The notes under the pieces: model-generated
The model's database searches: none
The model's input: only the letters and a program-made list of their open reading frames with translations
Told to the model about the DNA's origin: nothing
Part shown: piece after piece, positions 28,473 through 38,504 of the stretch
Numbering within the stretch: the first letter of the stretch is position 1
How the letters are laid out: every line of letters starts with the position of its first letter
NCBI RefSeq assembly: GCF_001695625.1
Contig: NZ_MBPN01000031.1
Location: 1 to 54,192, forward strand
Source of the DNA: Pseudomonas defluvii
GTDB lineage: Bacteria > Pseudomonadota > Gammaproteobacteria > Pseudomonadales > Pseudomonadaceae
Direction: 5' to 3'
DNA: 54,192 nucleotides
Made by a program: the position numbers and the translations under genes

Positions 28473-29362
28473 TGCGCAGGCTTCTGAGCGTACTGCTGCT
28501 GGCCTGGCTGTGGCCGCTGACGGCAGCGGCACACGACATCCTGCTGACGGCCGCGACAGAAAGCCCGGGCGTGCGCGCCTTTGTCCACTCGCTGGAACAA
28601 CGGCGCAGTGCTGACCAGGTACGTTTCCTGCCGGTGGCCGAGTTGCCTGCGCCGGGACGCATAAAGCCGACAACCCGGCTGATTCTGCTCGACACCGCCG
28701 CCCTCGACTGGCGCCTCGGTGAAACCACCGGACCACCGGCACTGGTGATGCGCATCAGCCGAGTGCAGGCCAACCAACGGTTTGGGCGTGTGCCCCCACA
28801 CTACCTGAGCCTGCTGTGGAGCGACCCGTCGCCTGCACGCCAACTGCGCCTGATTCGCTATCTGCTGCCACATGCTCGACGGGTCGGCGTGCTCTATAGC
28901 GAGCAAAGCCGTTTCCTGCTCGATGAGCTGAACCAGAGCGCACAGCAGTTGGGCCTGCACATCAACGCCCAAGCCTGGCCGGATCCTCGCGACAATCGCC
29001 CTTTGCAAGCGCTGCTGCAGGGCAGTGACGTCGTGCTCGGCATGGACGATCCAGGCCTGTACAACCCGCGTACCGTCAAGAACCTCCTGCTCAGCAGCTA
29101 CGCCCGACAGATGCCCCTGATCGGCCCCACGGCCGGGTTCGTCAAGGCCGGCGGCCTGGCCAGCACCTTCAGCAACAAGCACGACTGGCTGCGGGTGCTG
29201 GACCGCCTGCTCGACCAGGCACCGACCAAATGGCCGCGCACCCACTACCCTGAGCGTTTTGGCGTCATCGGCAACCCTCAAGTGGCCCGCGCCCTGGGGA
29301 TTGAGCCGATTGAACCGGCTGCGGCAACCAAGGTCGTCGCCGAAGGAGAGCCCACACCATGA
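28472..29362 (+). CDS. Periplasmic binding-protein-like component (ABC_sub_bind type)
   Basis: A 296-residue protein with a signal peptide (1-20) and a two-lobed binding-protein fold similar to ABC substrate-binding families ('[21 protein letters not shown]' begins the second lobe; '[34 protein letters not shown]' is the family hallmark). No permease or ATPase genes are present. Instead its stop overlaps by 4 bp the start of a hybrid sensor kinase, so it may present a ligand to that kinase. PAO1 appears to have an equivalent (PA1612) beside PA1611, as I recall. Confidence 0.8.
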   Translation: MRRLLSVLLLAWLWPLTAAAHDILLTAATESPGVRAFVHSLEQRRSADQVRFLPVAELPAPGRIKPTTRLILLDTAALDWRLGETTGPPALVMRISRVQANQRFGRVPPHYLSLLWSDPSPARQLRLIRYLLPHARRVGVLYSEQSRFLLDELNQSAQQLGLHINAQAWPDPRDNRPLQALLQGSDVVLGMDDPGLYNPRTVKNLLLSSYARQMPLIGPTAGFVKAGGLASTFSNKHDWLRVLDRLLDQAPTKWPRTHYPERFGVIGNPQVARALGIEPIEPAAATKVVAEGEPTP

Positions 29363-31290
29363 ACCTGCGCCTGAGCCGGGACATTCATACCCGCACGCAG
29401 ATCATCAGCCTTGGCCCCGCCCTGCTGCTGACCTTGCTGCTGATCGGTTTCTTTACCTTCGTGCGGATCCAGGACTTGCGCCAGGAACTCAACCACACCG
29501 GCCAGTTGATCGCCAACCAGTTGGCTCCCGCATCGGAGTACGGCGTGATCGCGGGTAACGAGGACGTGCTCGAAAGCCTGATGCGGGCCACCTTGAGCAT
29601 CCCCCACGTGCGTTTTCTGGAGGTTCAGGACAGCGCCAACCATATTCTGGTGCATGTCGAGCAACCCGACGAAAACGACAAACCCACACAACCGGTTGAA
29701 GTGTTCCAGGCGCCAATACGCTTGCAACAGATCCCCCTGGACAACGACTTCCTGCATAACAGCAGCCTGCCTGCCTCGGCCCCAGGGGACGACTACCTGG
29801 GCCGGGTCATCGTCGGTATGTCCAACAACGCCTTCAGCCAACGGCAACAGGAAATCGTGATCAAGGCGGCGATACTCGCCCTGTTCGCCCTGATCTTCAC
29901 CTTCCTGCTGGCCCGCCGCCTTGCCCTCAGCCTGGCCAAACCCATCAGCGACATGAGCCAGGCCGTCAAGGCGATCCAGCAAGGCGACTTCACCTCACCA
30001 CTGCCGGTGCTGGATGACACCGAACTGGGCAACCTCTCCCGGCACATCAACAATCTGGCCTGCGCCATGGCCAAGGCCAGCCACGAACAGCAACAGGCCA
30101 TCGCGCAACTGGTTCAGGCCCGCGAAGAAGCCGAACAGGCGAACAAGGCCAAATCGGACTTCCTGGCAATGATGAGCCATGAGCTGCGCACACCGATGAA
30201 CGGCGTGCTGGGCATGCTGCAGTTACTGGAAACCACCCCACTGAGCGAAGAACAGGCCGACTATGCGGCCGTGGCGACGGAGTCAACCGGCCATTTGCTC
30301 AAGGTCATCAACGACATTCTTGATTTCTCGCGGATCGAGAGCACTACGCTTGAACTTGAACACATTACCTTCAACCTGGCCGAACTGATTGGCAGTTGCA
30401 CCCAGGCGTTCCTGCACACGGCCCAGCAGCGCGACCTGGAGCTGCAACTGCGCATGCCACCCGGCATCGAGCAATTGCAGGTGGTCGGCGACCCGACGCG
30501 CATCCGCCAGGTACTGGTCAACCTGATTGGCAATGCCTTGAAGTTCACTGAACGTGGCACGGTGCAAATCGAACCGCGCTGGCAAGTGCTCGACCGCCAA
30601 CTGATCTGGTTCAGTTGCGCAGTACGCGACACCGGTATCGGCATCGACAGCCAACACCTGGAAATGATGTTCGTCGCCTTCCAGCAGGCGGACAGCTCGA
30701 TTTCCCGGCGTTATGGCGGTACGGGCCTGGGGCTGTCGATTGCCCGAACCCTGGCAGAGCGCATGGGCGGCAACCTGCGCGCCGAAAGCCGCGAAGGCCA
30801 GGGCTCAACCTTCACCCTTGAGATTCCCTTGACCCTCGCGGTAAAACCGCAACCCACACTGTCACCCAGCGTGCAGGTCGATGAGGACAACGGCCAGGGC
30901 CGGCGAATCCTGCTGGTGGAGGACAACCCAGTCAACCAGACGGTCATCGAAGCCATGCTGCGCAGCCTGGGCTATGAAGTGTGCGTGGCCGTCGACGGTG
31001 CTCAGGCCGTAACCCAGATCGCTCGTCAGCGCTTTGCCGCCGTGCTGATGGATTGCCGTCTACCGGTGATCGATGGCTACGAAGCCACCCGTCGAATTCG
31101 CCAGCAACCAAAGGACAAAGCCTTGCCGATCATTGCCTTGACCGCCAATGCGCTGCTGGGTGATCGCGAACGTTGCCTGGCCGCCGGAATGAACGATTAC
31201 CTGACCAAACCCTTCAAACGCACAGATTTACAGCAAATTCTGCAACGTTGGTTACCCGCTGACGCAGCGGCGACTGGCGATAAATGCTAA
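29359..31290 (+). CDS. Hybrid sensor histidine kinase/response regulator (PA1611-type)
   Basis: A 643-residue membrane kinase. Helix 1 (about 14-36), a periplasmic domain starting '[23 protein letters not shown]' like that of GacS/BarA, helix 2 (about 167-187), HAMP (about 188-240), HisKA with H274 in '[12 protein letters not shown]', HATPase (about 380-500) ending '[10 protein letters not shown]', and a receiver domain with D565 in 'VLMDCRLP'. There is no Hpt domain, so output needs a separate phosphotransfer protein. Position next to fabA and gpsA matches PAO1 PA1611, reported to bind the RetS sensor. Confidence 0.93.
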   Translation: MNLRLSRDIHTRTQIISLGPALLLTLLLIGFFTFVRIQDLRQELNHTGQLIANQLAPASEYGVIAGNEDVLESLMRATLSIPHVRFLEVQDSANHILVHVEQPDENDKPTQPVEVFQAPIRLQQIPLDNDFLHNSSLPASAPGDDYLGRVIVGMSNNAFSQRQQEIVIKAAILALFALIFTFLLARRLALSLAKPISDMSQAVKAIQQGDFTSPLPVLDDTELGNLSRHINNLACAMAKASHEQQQAIAQLVQAREEAEQANKAKSDFLAMMSHELRTPMNGVLGMLQLLETTPLSEEQADYAAVATESTGHLLKVINDILDFSRIESTTLELEHITFNLAELIGSCTQAFLHTAQQRDLELQLRMPPGIEQLQVVGDPTRIRQVLVNLIGNALKFTERGTVQIEPRWQVLDRQLIWFSCAVRDTGIGIDSQHLEMMFVAFQQADSSISRRYGGTGLGLSIARTLAERMGGNLRAESREGQGSTFTLEIPLTLAVKPQPTLSPSVQVDEDNGQGRRILLVEDNPVNQTVIEAMLRSLGYEVCVAVDGAQAVTQIARQRFAAVLMDCRLPVIDGYEATRRIRQQPKDKALPIIALTANALLGDRERCLAAGMNDYLTKPFKRTDLQQILQRWLPADAAATGDKC

Positions 31291-31297
31291 ATTGCGG

Positions 31298-31312
31298 CAG
31301 TCTTAGAGACTG
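31298..31312. repeat. Small inverted repeat after the hybrid kinase gene
   Basis: CAGTCT (31298-31303) and AGACTG (31307-31312) form a 6-bp stem with a 3-nt loop just after the kinase stop. No T-run follows, so it is only a possible weak terminator. Confidence 0.3.
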
Positions 31313-31348
31313 AACCAAGGCCGATTGAGGTCTTGAAAAAAAATTTCA

Positions 31349-31362
31349 GTGCACAAGTGTAC
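31349..31362. promoter_or_regulatory. Imperfect palindrome upstream of fabA (candidate fatty-acid regulator operator)
   Basis: GTGCACAAGTGTAC is an inverted repeat with one mismatch per arm (GTGCAC against GTACAC), 130 bp before fabA and just downstream of a TTGAAA hexamer at 31333-31338. DesT in P. aeruginosa and FabR in enterics bind GTAC-rich palindromes before fabA/fabB, so this is a fair candidate. No other strong palindrome lies in 31291-31492. Confidence 0.4.
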
Positions 31363-31492
31363 ATCTTCGTCCCTGTGCTGTGACTTTCACTACAACGCAA
31401 TAGTCTATGTGTAGGCTGCCGCCCCAGGCCCAAAAGCCTTGGGTCGGCCGGGAAGATTCGCCCCTGCCGCACCGGATTATTGAGGAGCTCGC

Positions 31493-32008
31493 ATGACCAA
31501 ACAAAACGCCTTTACTCGGGAAGACCTGCTGCGCTGCAGTCGCGGTGAGCTGTTCGGCCCTGGTAACGCGCAACTGCCCGCCCCGAACATGCTGATGGTG
31601 GATCGCATCACCCATATCAGCGAAGAGGGTGGCAAGTACGGCAAAGGTGAATTGGTCGCCGAGCTGGATATCACCCCGGACCTGTGGTTCTTCGCCTGCC
31701 ACTTTGAAGGTGACCCGGTGATGCCTGGCTGCCTGGGCCTTGACGCCATGTGGCAACTGGTTGGCTTCTTCCTGGGCTGGCAAGGCCTGCCAGGTCGCGG
31801 CCGCGCCCTGGGCTCGGGTGAGGTCAAGTTCTTTGGCCAGGTACTGCCGACCGCCAAGAAAGTCACCTACAACATCCATATCAAGCGCGTCCTGAAGGGC
31901 AAGCTGAACATGGCCATTGCCGATGGTTCGGTGGCAGTCGATGGCCGCGAGATTTACACCGCCGAAGGCCTTCGGGTCGGCGTATTCACCTCCACTGACA
32001 ATTTCTAA
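31493..32008 (+). CDS. fabA: 3-hydroxydecanoyl-[acyl-carrier-protein] dehydratase/isomerase
   Basis: Cytoplasmic enzyme of 171 residues. It dehydrates 3-hydroxydecanoyl-ACP and isomerises trans-2- to cis-3-decenoyl-ACP, the branch point of anaerobic unsaturated fatty-acid synthesis. The catalytic pair H70 and D84 lies in '[22 protein letters not shown]', exactly at the positions of the E. coli enzyme. It is followed 11 nt later by fabB, its functional partner. Confidence 0.98.
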   Translation: MTKQNAFTREDLLRCSRGELFGPGNAQLPAPNMLMVDRITHISEEGGKYGKGELVAELDITPDLWFFACHFEGDPVMPGCLGLDAMWQLVGFFLGWQGLPGRGRALGSGEVKFFGQVLPTAKKVTYNIHIKRVLKGKLNMAIADGSVAVDGREIYTAEGLRVGVFTSTDNF

Positions 32009-32019
32009 GGGTTATTCGC

Positions 32020-33240
32020 ATGCGCCGCGTCGTTATCACTGGTCTGGGCATCGTTTCGTGCCTGGGCAATGACAAAGAGACCGTCTCCGCCAACCTGCGT
32101 GCAAGCCGCCCGGGCATTCGTTTCAACCCGGAATACAAGGAAATGGGGCTGCGCAGCCAGGTTTCCGGCTCCATTGACCTCAACCTCGAAGAACTGATCG
32201 ACCGCAAGGTTTACCGCTTCGTCGGCCACGCCGCTGCCTACGCCTACCTGGCGATGCAGGAGGCGATCAAGGACTCCGGCCTGTCCGAAGACCAGGTCTC
32301 GAACCCGCGCACCGGCCTGATCGCAGGCTCCGGCGGCGCCTCGACCCTGAACCAGATGGAAGCACTGGACATCCTGCGCGAAAAAGGCGTCAAGCGTGTT
32401 GGCCCGTACCGTGTAACCCGCACCATGAGCAGCACCGTTTCTGCGTGCCTGGCAACACCGTTCAAGATCAAGGGTCTGAACTACTCCATCGCGTCGGCCT
32501 GCGCTACCAGCGCACACTGCATCGGCGCTGCCATGGAGCAGATCCAGATGGGCAAGCAGGACGTCGTCTTCGCCGGTGGTGGTGAAGAAGAACACTGGAG
32601 CCAGTCGTTCCTGTTCGACGCCATGGGCGCCCTGTCCAGCCAGTACAACGAAACCCCGGAGAAAGCCTCCCGTGCCTACGACGCCAAGCGTGACGGTTTC
32701 GTCATCGCCGGTGGTGGCGGCATGGTCGTGGTCGAAGAGCTGGAACACGCTCTGGCCCGTGGCGCAAAAATCTACGCGGAAATCGTTGGCTACGGCGCGA
32801 CCTCCGACGGTTACGACATGGTTGCGCCAAGTGGTGAAGGCGCCATTCGCTGCATGCAGCAGGCACTGTCCACTGTCGACACCCCGATCGACTACCTGAA
32901 CACCCACGGCACCTCGACACCTGTCGGCGACGTCGCAGAAATCAAGGGCGTTCGTGCAGTCTTCGGCGACAAGGCACCTGCCATCAGTTCGACCAAGAGC
33001 CTGTCGGGTCACTCCCTGGGCGCCGCAGGCGTTCACGAAGCGATCTACTGCATGCTGATGATGGAAGGCAATTTCATGGCCGGTTCCGCCAACATCGAGG
33101 AGCTGGACCCAGAAGTGGCCGACATGCCGATCCTGCGCGAAACCCGCGAAAACGCCAAGATCGACACCGTCATGAGCAACAGCTTCGGCTTTGGTGGCAC
33201 CAACGCCACCCTGGTGCTCAAGCGCTGGCAAGGCAAGTAA
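32020..33240 (+). CDS. fabB: 3-oxoacyl-[acyl-carrier-protein] synthase I
   Basis: Condensing enzyme of 406 residues that elongates the cis-3-decenoyl-ACP made by FabA. The catalytic triad is C161 in '[10 protein letters not shown]', H296 in '[11 protein letters not shown]' and H331 in 'GHSLGAAG'. Length and motifs are those of FabB rather than FabF. It forms the fabAB operon and ends at a strong terminator. Confidence 0.98.
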   Translation: MRRVVITGLGIVSCLGNDKETVSANLRASRPGIRFNPEYKEMGLRSQVSGSIDLNLEELIDRKVYRFVGHAAAYAYLAMQEAIKDSGLSEDQVSNPRTGLIAGSGGASTLNQMEALDILREKGVKRVGPYRVTRTMSSTVSACLATPFKIKGLNYSIASACATSAHCIGAAMEQIQMGKQDVVFAGGGEEEHWSQSFLFDAMGALSSQYNETPEKASRAYDAKRDGFVIAGGGGMVVVEELEHALARGAKIYAEIVGYGATSDGYDMVAPSGEGAIRCMQQALSTVDTPIDYLNTHGTSTPVGDVAEIKGVRAVFGDKAPAISSTKSLSGHSLGAAGVHEAIYCMLMMEGNFMAGSANIEELDPEVADMPILRETRENAKIDTVMSNSFGFGGTNATLVLKRWQGK

Positions 33241-33257
33241 GGCTTAACACCTTACGC

Positions 33258-33287
33258 AAAACGCCCCGACTGGTTCGGGGCGTTTTT
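33258..33287 (+). terminator. Rho-independent terminator of fabAB
   Basis: ACGCCCCGA (33261-33269) pairs with TCGGGGCGT (33275-33283), followed by a run of five Ts. Classic intrinsic terminator. Confidence 0.95.
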
Positions 33288-33394
33288 GTTTCTGCTACCC
33301 CGATAGCCATGTTGCATCCGCTTTAACGCTGCCAACGGACACGCCTGCAGACACGCTATGCTGCCTAGGCTATCCGACAGCCATGGAGTACACC

Positions 33395-34255
33395 GTGAGC
33401 ACTCCCCTTATCATTCGCCCCAAGGCCGAAGACGTCGAAGGCCAGCCCATCTTGCGCCCACTGCCATCGGCCAGGTGCCGCAGCGTCGGGCCTTTCGTGT
33501 TTTTCGACCACATGCTCAAGACCGACTACGCCCCTGGCAGCGGCATGAACATCCGCCAACACCCGCACATCGGTCTGTCCACCCTCACCTACCTGTTTGA
33601 AGGCGAGATCCTGCACAAGGACAGCCTTGGCTCAGAGCAACGGGTCAAACCTGGCGAGGTCAGCTGGATGACGGCAGGCAGTGCCGTAGCCCATATCGAG
33701 CGTACGCCTGCGGACCTGCTCGCCAGCGGCTCACGCCTGCACGGCCTGCAAGTCTGGCTGGCCTCACCGAAACATGCCGAACAAGGCCCAGCGCATTACA
33801 GCCACTACACCACCGCCAGCCTGCCAACGCGTGACAGCCTGGGGGTCAGCATCCGCCTGATCGCCGGTAAAGGCTTTTGCCTGGAGTCTCCGGTTCCGGT
33901 GCTCTCGCCCACCCTCTACGCCGATGTGCGCATGCAGGCGGCGACCACACTGCCTCTCCCGACGGAACATGAGCAACGTGCGGTATACCTGCTTGAAGGC
34001 GAAGCGAGCCTGAACGGCGAACCGATAGAACCCTGCAGCCTGCTGGTTCTGCCGGAAGGCGAGGAAATGACGCTGTGCGCCGAAGGCGAGTGCCATCTGG
34101 TACTGATTGGCGGCGCACCGCTGGATGGGCCAAGACGGATGAACTGGAACTTCGTTGCCAGCGACCCGGCACTGATCGAGCAGGCCCGGGCACGCTGGGC
34201 GGCCGGCGACTGGCCGACCGTACCCGGAGAGCACGAGCGCATTGCGCTGCCGTAA
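33395..34255 (+). CDS. Pirin family protein
   Basis: A bicupin of 286 residues from a GTG start. The N-terminal cupin has the pirin metal site: H56 and H58 in 'RQHPHIGLST', and H100 and E102 in 'VAHIERTP'. Pirins bind Fe and some have quercetin 2,3-dioxygenase activity; others act as redox-sensitive partners of metabolic enzymes. I prefer GTG 33395 because GGAG lies about 8 nt upstream; ATG 33383 would add four residues. It is a single gene between the fabAB terminator and a convergent hydrolase. Confidence 0.88.
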   Translation: MSTPLIIRPKAEDVEGQPILRPLPSARCRSVGPFVFFDHMLKTDYAPGSGMNIRQHPHIGLSTLTYLFEGEILHKDSLGSEQRVKPGEVSWMTAGSAVAHIERTPADLLASGSRLHGLQVWLASPKHAEQGPAHYSHYTTASLPTRDSLGVSIRLIAGKGFCLESPVPVLSPTLYADVRMQAATTLPLPTEHEQRAVYLLEGEASLNGEPIEPCSLLVLPEGEEMTLCAEGECHLVLIGGAPLDGPRRMNWNFVASDPALIEQARARWAAGDWPTVPGEHERIALP

Positions 34256-34258
34256 AGC

Positions 34259-34291
34259 GCGCGCCAAGCCGCAGACTGTTGCCTGGCGCGC
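34259..34291. terminator. Hairpin between convergent pirin and dienelactone hydrolase genes
   Basis: GCGCGCCA (34259-34266) pairs with TGGCGCGC (34284-34291). The stem is strong, the loop is 17 nt and no T-run follows, so termination may be partial. Confidence 0.4.
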
Positions 34292-34300
34292 CTCCAGGGC

Positions 34301-35029
34301 TTACGCCTGGAACACCTCATCGAGCAGGTTATGCATGGCCTGGAACGCCCGCGTGGCGGTCCTGGCGTCATACATCATCATGCCTGGGGTATTCGCCGCC
34401 GGGTCGGTGAACGAGTGCACCGCTCCACCGTAGCTGAGCAACTGCCAGTCAACCTTTGCCGCATTCATTTCGGCCTCGAATGCCGGCAACTGCTCCCTGG
34501 GCACCAACGGATCATCCGCGCCATGCAAAACCAGCACTGCGCCCTTGATGTTGGCAGCATCAGCCGGTCGCGGAGTGTCCAGTGTGCCATGGAAGGAAAT
34601 CGCCGCCTTCAGTGGAGCACCATCACGAGCCAGTTCCAACGCACAGCAACCGCCGAAACAAAAGCCGAACGCCGCCAACTGCCCAGGCAGCAGCGCAGCG
34701 CGGGTCTGTTCACGCAACTGCGCCAGCGCCGCCTGCATACGCTTGCGCAGTTCGAGCCGGTCATTTTTCAGCGGCATCATCGCCGCACCGGCCTGCTCGG
34801 CATTGCCGGGGCGGACCGCCTGCCCGTACAGGTCAGCAATCAACACCACATAACCGCGCGCCGCAACGGCACGGGCAATAGCTTCAGCGCCAGCCCCGAC
34901 ACCCATCCAGTTCGGGGCCATTATCAACCCCGGTTGTGCGCCACTGCCCGGCGTGTACAGCAAACGGCTCTCATAGGGTTTGCCATCAAGCTGATACACC
35001 AGCGACTCGATAACGACTGCGTTCATCAC
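34301..35029 (-). CDS. Dienelactone hydrolase family protein
   Basis: A 242-residue alpha/beta hydrolase with a cysteine nucleophile. The triad is C124 in 'GFCFGGCCAL', D173 in 'HGADDPLVP' and H205 in 'AVHSFTDP', as in carboxymethylenebutenolidase. No ring-cleavage pathway genes are near, so a role in dienelactone metabolism is doubtful; many chromosomal copies are general esterases. It lies beyond the htpG terminator, so it is transcribed separately. Confidence 0.88.
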   Translation of the reverse strand: MMNAVVIESLVYQLDGKPYESRLLYTPGSGAQPGLIMAPNWMGVGAGAEAIARAVAARGYVVLIADLYGQAVRPGNAEQAGAAMMPLKNDRLELRKRMQAALAQLREQTRAALLPGQLAAFGFCFGGCCALELARDGAPLKAAISFHGTLDTPRPADAANIKGAVLVLHGADDPLVPREQLPAFEAEMNAAKVDWQLLSYGGAVHSFTDPAANTPGMMMYDARTATRAFQAMHNLLDEVFQA

Positions 35030-35060
35030 GACCTCCGAAATTGCATAGGGCGCCCATGAA

Positions 35061-35082
35061 AAAACCCGCCGAAGCGGGTTTT
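35061..35082 (-). terminator. Rho-independent terminator of htpG
   Basis: AAAACCCGC (35061-35069) pairs with GCGGGTTTT (35074-35082) around CGAA. On the minus strand, T-rich sequence follows (complement of 35058-35064). It lies 14 nt after the htpG stop. Confidence 0.9.
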
Positions 35083-35095
35083 CTCTTACATCGGA

Positions 35096-37000
35096 TTAAG
35101 CCGACAGCTCAACCAACAGCTTGTTCAAACGGCGCACATACGCCGCCGGGTCCTTCAAGCTATCACCTGCGGCCAATGCAGCCTGATCGAAGAGGATATG
35201 CGAGAAGTCGGCGAAACGGTCTTCGCTCTGCTCGTTGTCCAGTTTTTCGATCAGCGGATGGCTAGGGTTGAACTCAAAGATCGGCTTGGAGTCTGGAACC
35301 TTCTGACCACTGGCCTCGAGGATCTGGCGCATCTGCAGGCCCAGGTCTTGCTCACCGATAGCCAGGATGGCTGGCGAGTCGGTCAAACGATGGGAAACCC
35401 GTACTTCGCTTACGGCGTCGCCCAGGGCACCTTTCAGGCGCTCGACCAGGCCTTCTTTTTCCTTGGCGATTTCTTCCTGAGCCTTCTTGTCCTCTTCGGA
35501 GTCTAGCTTGCCCAGGTCCAGGTCACCGCGCGCAACATCGACAAACTGCTTGCCGTCGAAATCACTGAGGTAGCTCATCAGCCACTCGTCAATACGATCG
35601 GTCAGCAGCAGCACTTCGATGCCTTTCTTGCGGAAGACTTCCAGGTGCGGGCTGTTCTTGACCTGCGCGTACGACTCGCCGGTGAGGAAGTAAATCTTGT
35701 CCTGACCTTCCTTGGCGCGTGCCAGGTAGTCGGCCAGGGAAACGCTTTGCTCGCCACTGTCGTCCTGGGTGGAAGCGAAACGCAGGAGACCGGCGATTTT
35801 TTCCTTGTTGGCGAAGTCTTCAGCCGGGCCTTCTTTCATGACCTGGCCGAAATTCTTCCAGAAGCCTTTGTACTGCTCAGGCTCGTTCTTCGCCAGCTTC
35901 TCCAGCATATCCAGAACGCGCTTGGTCAGTGCCGACTTCATCGAGTCGATGATCGGGTCCTTCTGCAGGATTTCACGCGACACGTTCAGCGACAGGTCAT
36001 TGGAATCGACCACGCCCTTGATGAAGCGCAGGTACAACGGCAGGAAGGACTCCGCCTGGTCCATGATGAACACACGCTGCACGTAGAGCTTCAGGCCACG
36101 CGGTGCTTCACGCTGGTACAGATCGAACGGCGCACGGGCCGGTACGTACAGCAGCGAATTGTACTCAAGCTTGCCCTCGACCTTGTTGTGGCTCCAGGCC
36201 AGCGGGTTTTCAAAGTCATGACCAATGTGCTTGTAGAACTCCTGGTACTCCTCGTCCTTGATTTCAGTACGCGGACGGGTCCACAGGGCGCTGGCGCGGT
36301 TGACGGTTTCCCATGCTTCGGCCGGTTTGTCCTCACCTTCGGCAACCTCGACCTGCTTGGGCAGCTCGATCGGCAAGGCGATATGGTCGGAGTACTTCTT
36401 GATGACGTTGCGCAGGCGCCAGCCATCGGCGAACTCGGTCTCGTCCTTCTTCAGGTGCAGGACGATACGGGTACCACGCTCGGCCTTTTCGACAGTGGCG
36501 ACTTCGAATTCGCCTTCACCTTTGGAGGACCAGTGAACACCCTCGGCAGCGGACAGGCCGGCACGGCGGCTGAACACATCAACCTTGTCAGCGACGATGA
36601 ATGCGGAGTAGAAGCCCACACCGAACTGACCGATCAGGTGCGAATCTTTCTTCTGGTCACCGGTGAGGTTTTTCATGAAATCGGCGGTGCCAGACTTGGC
36701 AATGGTGCCCAGGTGCGTGATCACATCCTCGCGGCTCATGCCGATACCGTTGTCCTCGAGGGTAACGGTGCCTGCTTCCTTGTCGAAGCTCACACGGATT
36801 TTCAGCTCGGCGCCGCCTTCAAGCAGCTCAGGCTTGGACAGGGCTTCGAAACGCAGCTTGTCCACTGCATCGGAGGCGTTGGAAATCAATTCGCGAAGGA
36901 AAATTTCCTTGTTCGAATACAGCGAATGGATCATGAGGTGCAACAGCTGCTTCACCTCGGTCTGGAAGCCCAGGGTTTCTTTTTGAGTTTCCACACTCAT
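35096..37000 (-). CDS. htpG: Molecular chaperone HtpG (bacterial Hsp90)
   Basis: ATP-dependent homodimeric chaperone of 634 residues. The GHKL ATPase domain (about 1-215) has '[17 protein letters not shown]' with the catalytic glutamate, 'DNGIGM' and '[11 protein letters not shown]'. The middle domain contains 'YVQRVFIMD' and 'NVSREILQ', and the C-terminal dimerisation domain follows. Start ATG 37000 ('[15 protein letters not shown]') fits Pseudomonas HtpG better than 37009. It has its own terminator. Confidence 0.98.
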   Translation of the reverse strand: MSVETQKETLGFQTEVKQLLHLMIHSLYSNKEIFLRELISNASDAVDKLRFEALSKPELLEGGAELKIRVSFDKEAGTVTLEDNGIGMSREDVITHLGTIAKSGTADFMKNLTGDQKKDSHLIGQFGVGFYSAFIVADKVDVFSRRAGLSAAEGVHWSSKGEGEFEVATVEKAERGTRIVLHLKKDETEFADGWRLRNVIKKYSDHIALPIELPKQVEVAEGEDKPAEAWETVNRASALWTRPRTEIKDEEYQEFYKHIGHDFENPLAWSHNKVEGKLEYNSLLYVPARAPFDLYQREAPRGLKLYVQRVFIMDQAESFLPLYLRFIKGVVDSNDLSLNVSREILQKDPIIDSMKSALTKRVLDMLEKLAKNEPEQYKGFWKNFGQVMKEGPAEDFANKEKIAGLLRFASTQDDSGEQSVSLADYLARAKEGQDKIYFLTGESYAQVKNSPHLEVFRKKGIEVLLLTDRIDEWLMSYLSDFDGKQFVDVARGDLDLGKLDSEEDKKAQEEIAKEKEGLVERLKGALGDAVSEVRVSHRLTDSPAILAIGEQDLGLQMRQILEASGQKVPDSKPIFEFNPSHPLIEKLDNEQSEDRFADFSHILFDQAALAAGDSLKDPAAYVRRLNKLLVELSA

Positions 37001-37109
37001 GGTCTTCAAAACTCCAATCTATTGACAGTGGCCACTGACCAGGCAAGTGCGATAGGCACCATCGCCTGGTCGTTGCAGCGGGATGAACAACAGATGGGGG
37101 CACTGCGCA

Positions 37110-37571
37110 CTATTTCAAGGGCGGCAATAATTCTTCGATCTTGAAATGCGCGCGAGCAGTGGCGATGGGTTCGGCCTGACTGCCCTGCCAGGCGGTAATC
37201 GCGACATTGGTCACTCGTCGCCCCTGACGCCAGAGCTGACACTGGGCATAGGTATCACGGAAGTACCCGGCCCGGAGGTAGTCGACCGAGAAGTCGATGA
37301 TTTTGGGTATGGCCGCACTCTCACTGAAAATCAGCAGATAGAGGGCGGCAGAAAGCTCCATGAACCCGGCAATCACGCCCCCATGAATGGCGGGCAACAA
37401 GGGATTGCCGATGTTGTCGGGGTTGGCAGGCAGACGAAACAACAAGTCTTCGCCCTGACGGCTGCACTCGATACCGATCAACCCGGCATAGGGAATCAGA
37501 TCCAGAAGTTGCGCATAGTTGCCCTCGGCATGGGCCGCGCGCAGCTGCTGATGAACCTCACGCGGAATCAC
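37110..37571 (-). CDS. PaaI-family hotdog thioesterase
   Basis: A 153-residue single hotdog domain. 'LPAIHGGVIAGFMELSAALYL' carries the HGG motif of acyl-CoA thioesterases, although the acidic catalytic residue expected a few positions on is E in 'GFMELS'. The GTG start overlaps by 4 bp (GTGA) the stop of the next thioesterase gene upstream. The pair therefore is translated together. Substrate not known. Confidence 0.85.
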   Translation of the reverse strand: MIPREVHQQLRAAHAEGNYAQLLDLIPYAGLIGIECSRQGEDLLFRLPANPDNIGNPLLPAIHGGVIAGFMELSAALYLLIFSESAAIPKIIDFSVDYLRAGYFRDTYAQCQLWRQGRRVTNVAITAWQGSQAEPIATARAHFKIEELLPPLK

Positions 37572-38044
37572 AGTACACCGTCCTTGAGTTGACTGGCGAA
37601 CCCCTGCCCGCCCTTGACGCCTTTACCCAAGCGCATAAAGGTACCCACCACTTGCGCAATGGGTCGCTGCGGATCGTCCTGGTACGCCATGCCTCGGGTG
37701 AAGATCACGTCCCGGGTGACGCGATAGCACTGTGCATAGCCGTAGATGTCCTTCCCCGCTTCCGAGGGATGCATGTAGTCAATACGCAGATCAAGGGTCG
37801 GGCACACCTCGAACACCGGCAACACGCAGAGTGTGGCCATGCCGCAGGTGGTATCCATCAGGGTGGTCAGGGCGCCACCATGAATTGCACCGGTCTGTGG
37901 ATGACCGACAATTTTCTGTGCGTAGGGCAGAACCAGTGTCATACCGTCAGCATCAGCACACTCGACACGCATGTCCAGTAACTGACAATGACGCAGTGCA
38001 GAAAGAAAGCGCTGAGCCTGCGCCATTAATGGTGTCTCACTCAT
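37568..38044 (-). CDS. PaaI-family hotdog thioesterase
   Basis: A 158-residue single hotdog domain with 'GAIHGGALTTLMDTTCGMA' in the active-site helix, where D rather than E occupies the catalytic position. It differs clearly from its partner encoded 4 bp overlapped downstream. The two may form a mixed hotdog assembly, which is inference. 'LRIDYMHPSEAGKDIYG' is typical of the PaaI group. Confidence 0.87.
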   Translation of the reverse strand: MSETPLMAQAQRFLSALRHCQLLDMRVECADADGMTLVLPYAQKIVGHPQTGAIHGGALTTLMDTTCGMATLCVLPVFEVCPTLDLRIDYMHPSEAGKDIYGYAQCYRVTRDVIFTRGMAYQDDPQRPIAQVVGTFMRLGKGVKGGQGFASQLKDGVL

Positions 38045-38108
38045 CTTCTTCAGCCCCGTCGTTATCTGCGCCGATGCACAAGCCTAGAAAAAAGTCTATA
38101 TGGATCCA

Positions 38109-38171
38109 ACAGTTATATATCTGTATCGTATGAGGAACTTATTCCTCAGCCTTGAACTCAAAGGGTTCAAG
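38109..38171 (+). promoter_or_regulatory. Hairpin-rich leader of the small lipoprotein gene
   Basis: Three short stems follow each other before the lipoprotein gene: ACAG/CTGT (about 38109-38124), TGAGGAA/TTCCTCA (38131-38137 with 38142-38148) and CTTGAAC/GTTCAAG (38151-38157 with 38165-38171). The region is AT-rich. Such stems near the 5' end could stabilise the mRNA of an abundant envelope lipoprotein. Confidence 0.4.
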
Positions 38172-38200
38172 TAACTGTATTCCACCAGGAGAAACACCCC

Positions 38201-38491
38201 ATGCGTAAACCTTTTGCTTATGCCCTGATGCTGGCCGCTACCCTGGGTCTGGCTGCTTGTGACAAAGCTGCAGAAACCAAAGCACCAGAAGCACCTAAGG
38301 CTGTTGAGCAAGCTGCACAGAAAGTCGAAGAAGCTCAGGATAAAGTGAACGAAGCGGCTAAAGAAACTGTCGATGCTGCTAAAGAAACCGTCGAAGCTGC
38401 CAAAGATCAAGCTGAAGCTGCTGCGCCTGCCGCGCCTGCCGCACCTGCTGCCCCAGCACCAGAAGCAACGCCAGCCAAGCCTGCTAACTAA
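38201..38491 (+). CDS. Small Ala/Lys/Glu-rich lipoprotein
   Basis: A 96-residue protein with a type II signal peptide; lipobox 'LAAC' gives lipidated C20. The mature part (about 33-75) is an amphipathic helix built on an 11-residue-like 'AAKETVDAAKETVEAAKDQAEAA' pattern resembling LEA-type or Lpp-like coiled coils, then a Pro/Ala tail (about 77-96). It has a good ribosome-binding site (AGGAG) and its own terminator, so it is a single-gene unit, probably well expressed in the envelope. Specific function unknown. Confidence 0.85.
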   Translation: MRKPFAYALMLAATLGLAACDKAAETKAPEAPKAVEQAAQKVEEAQDKVNEAAKETVDAAKETVEAAKDQAEAAAPAAPAAPAAPAPEATPAKPAN

Positions 38492-38504
38492 GCAGCCGGC
38501 TTAC

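Noticed and set aside
28332..29362. A complete ABC transporter operon
   Set aside because: Only a binding-protein-like gene is present; no permease or ATPase gene adjoins it, and the next gene is a sensor kinase.
32005..33231. Minus-strand frame of 408 codons opposite fabB
   Set aside because: Shadow of fabB, which has all catalytic residues.
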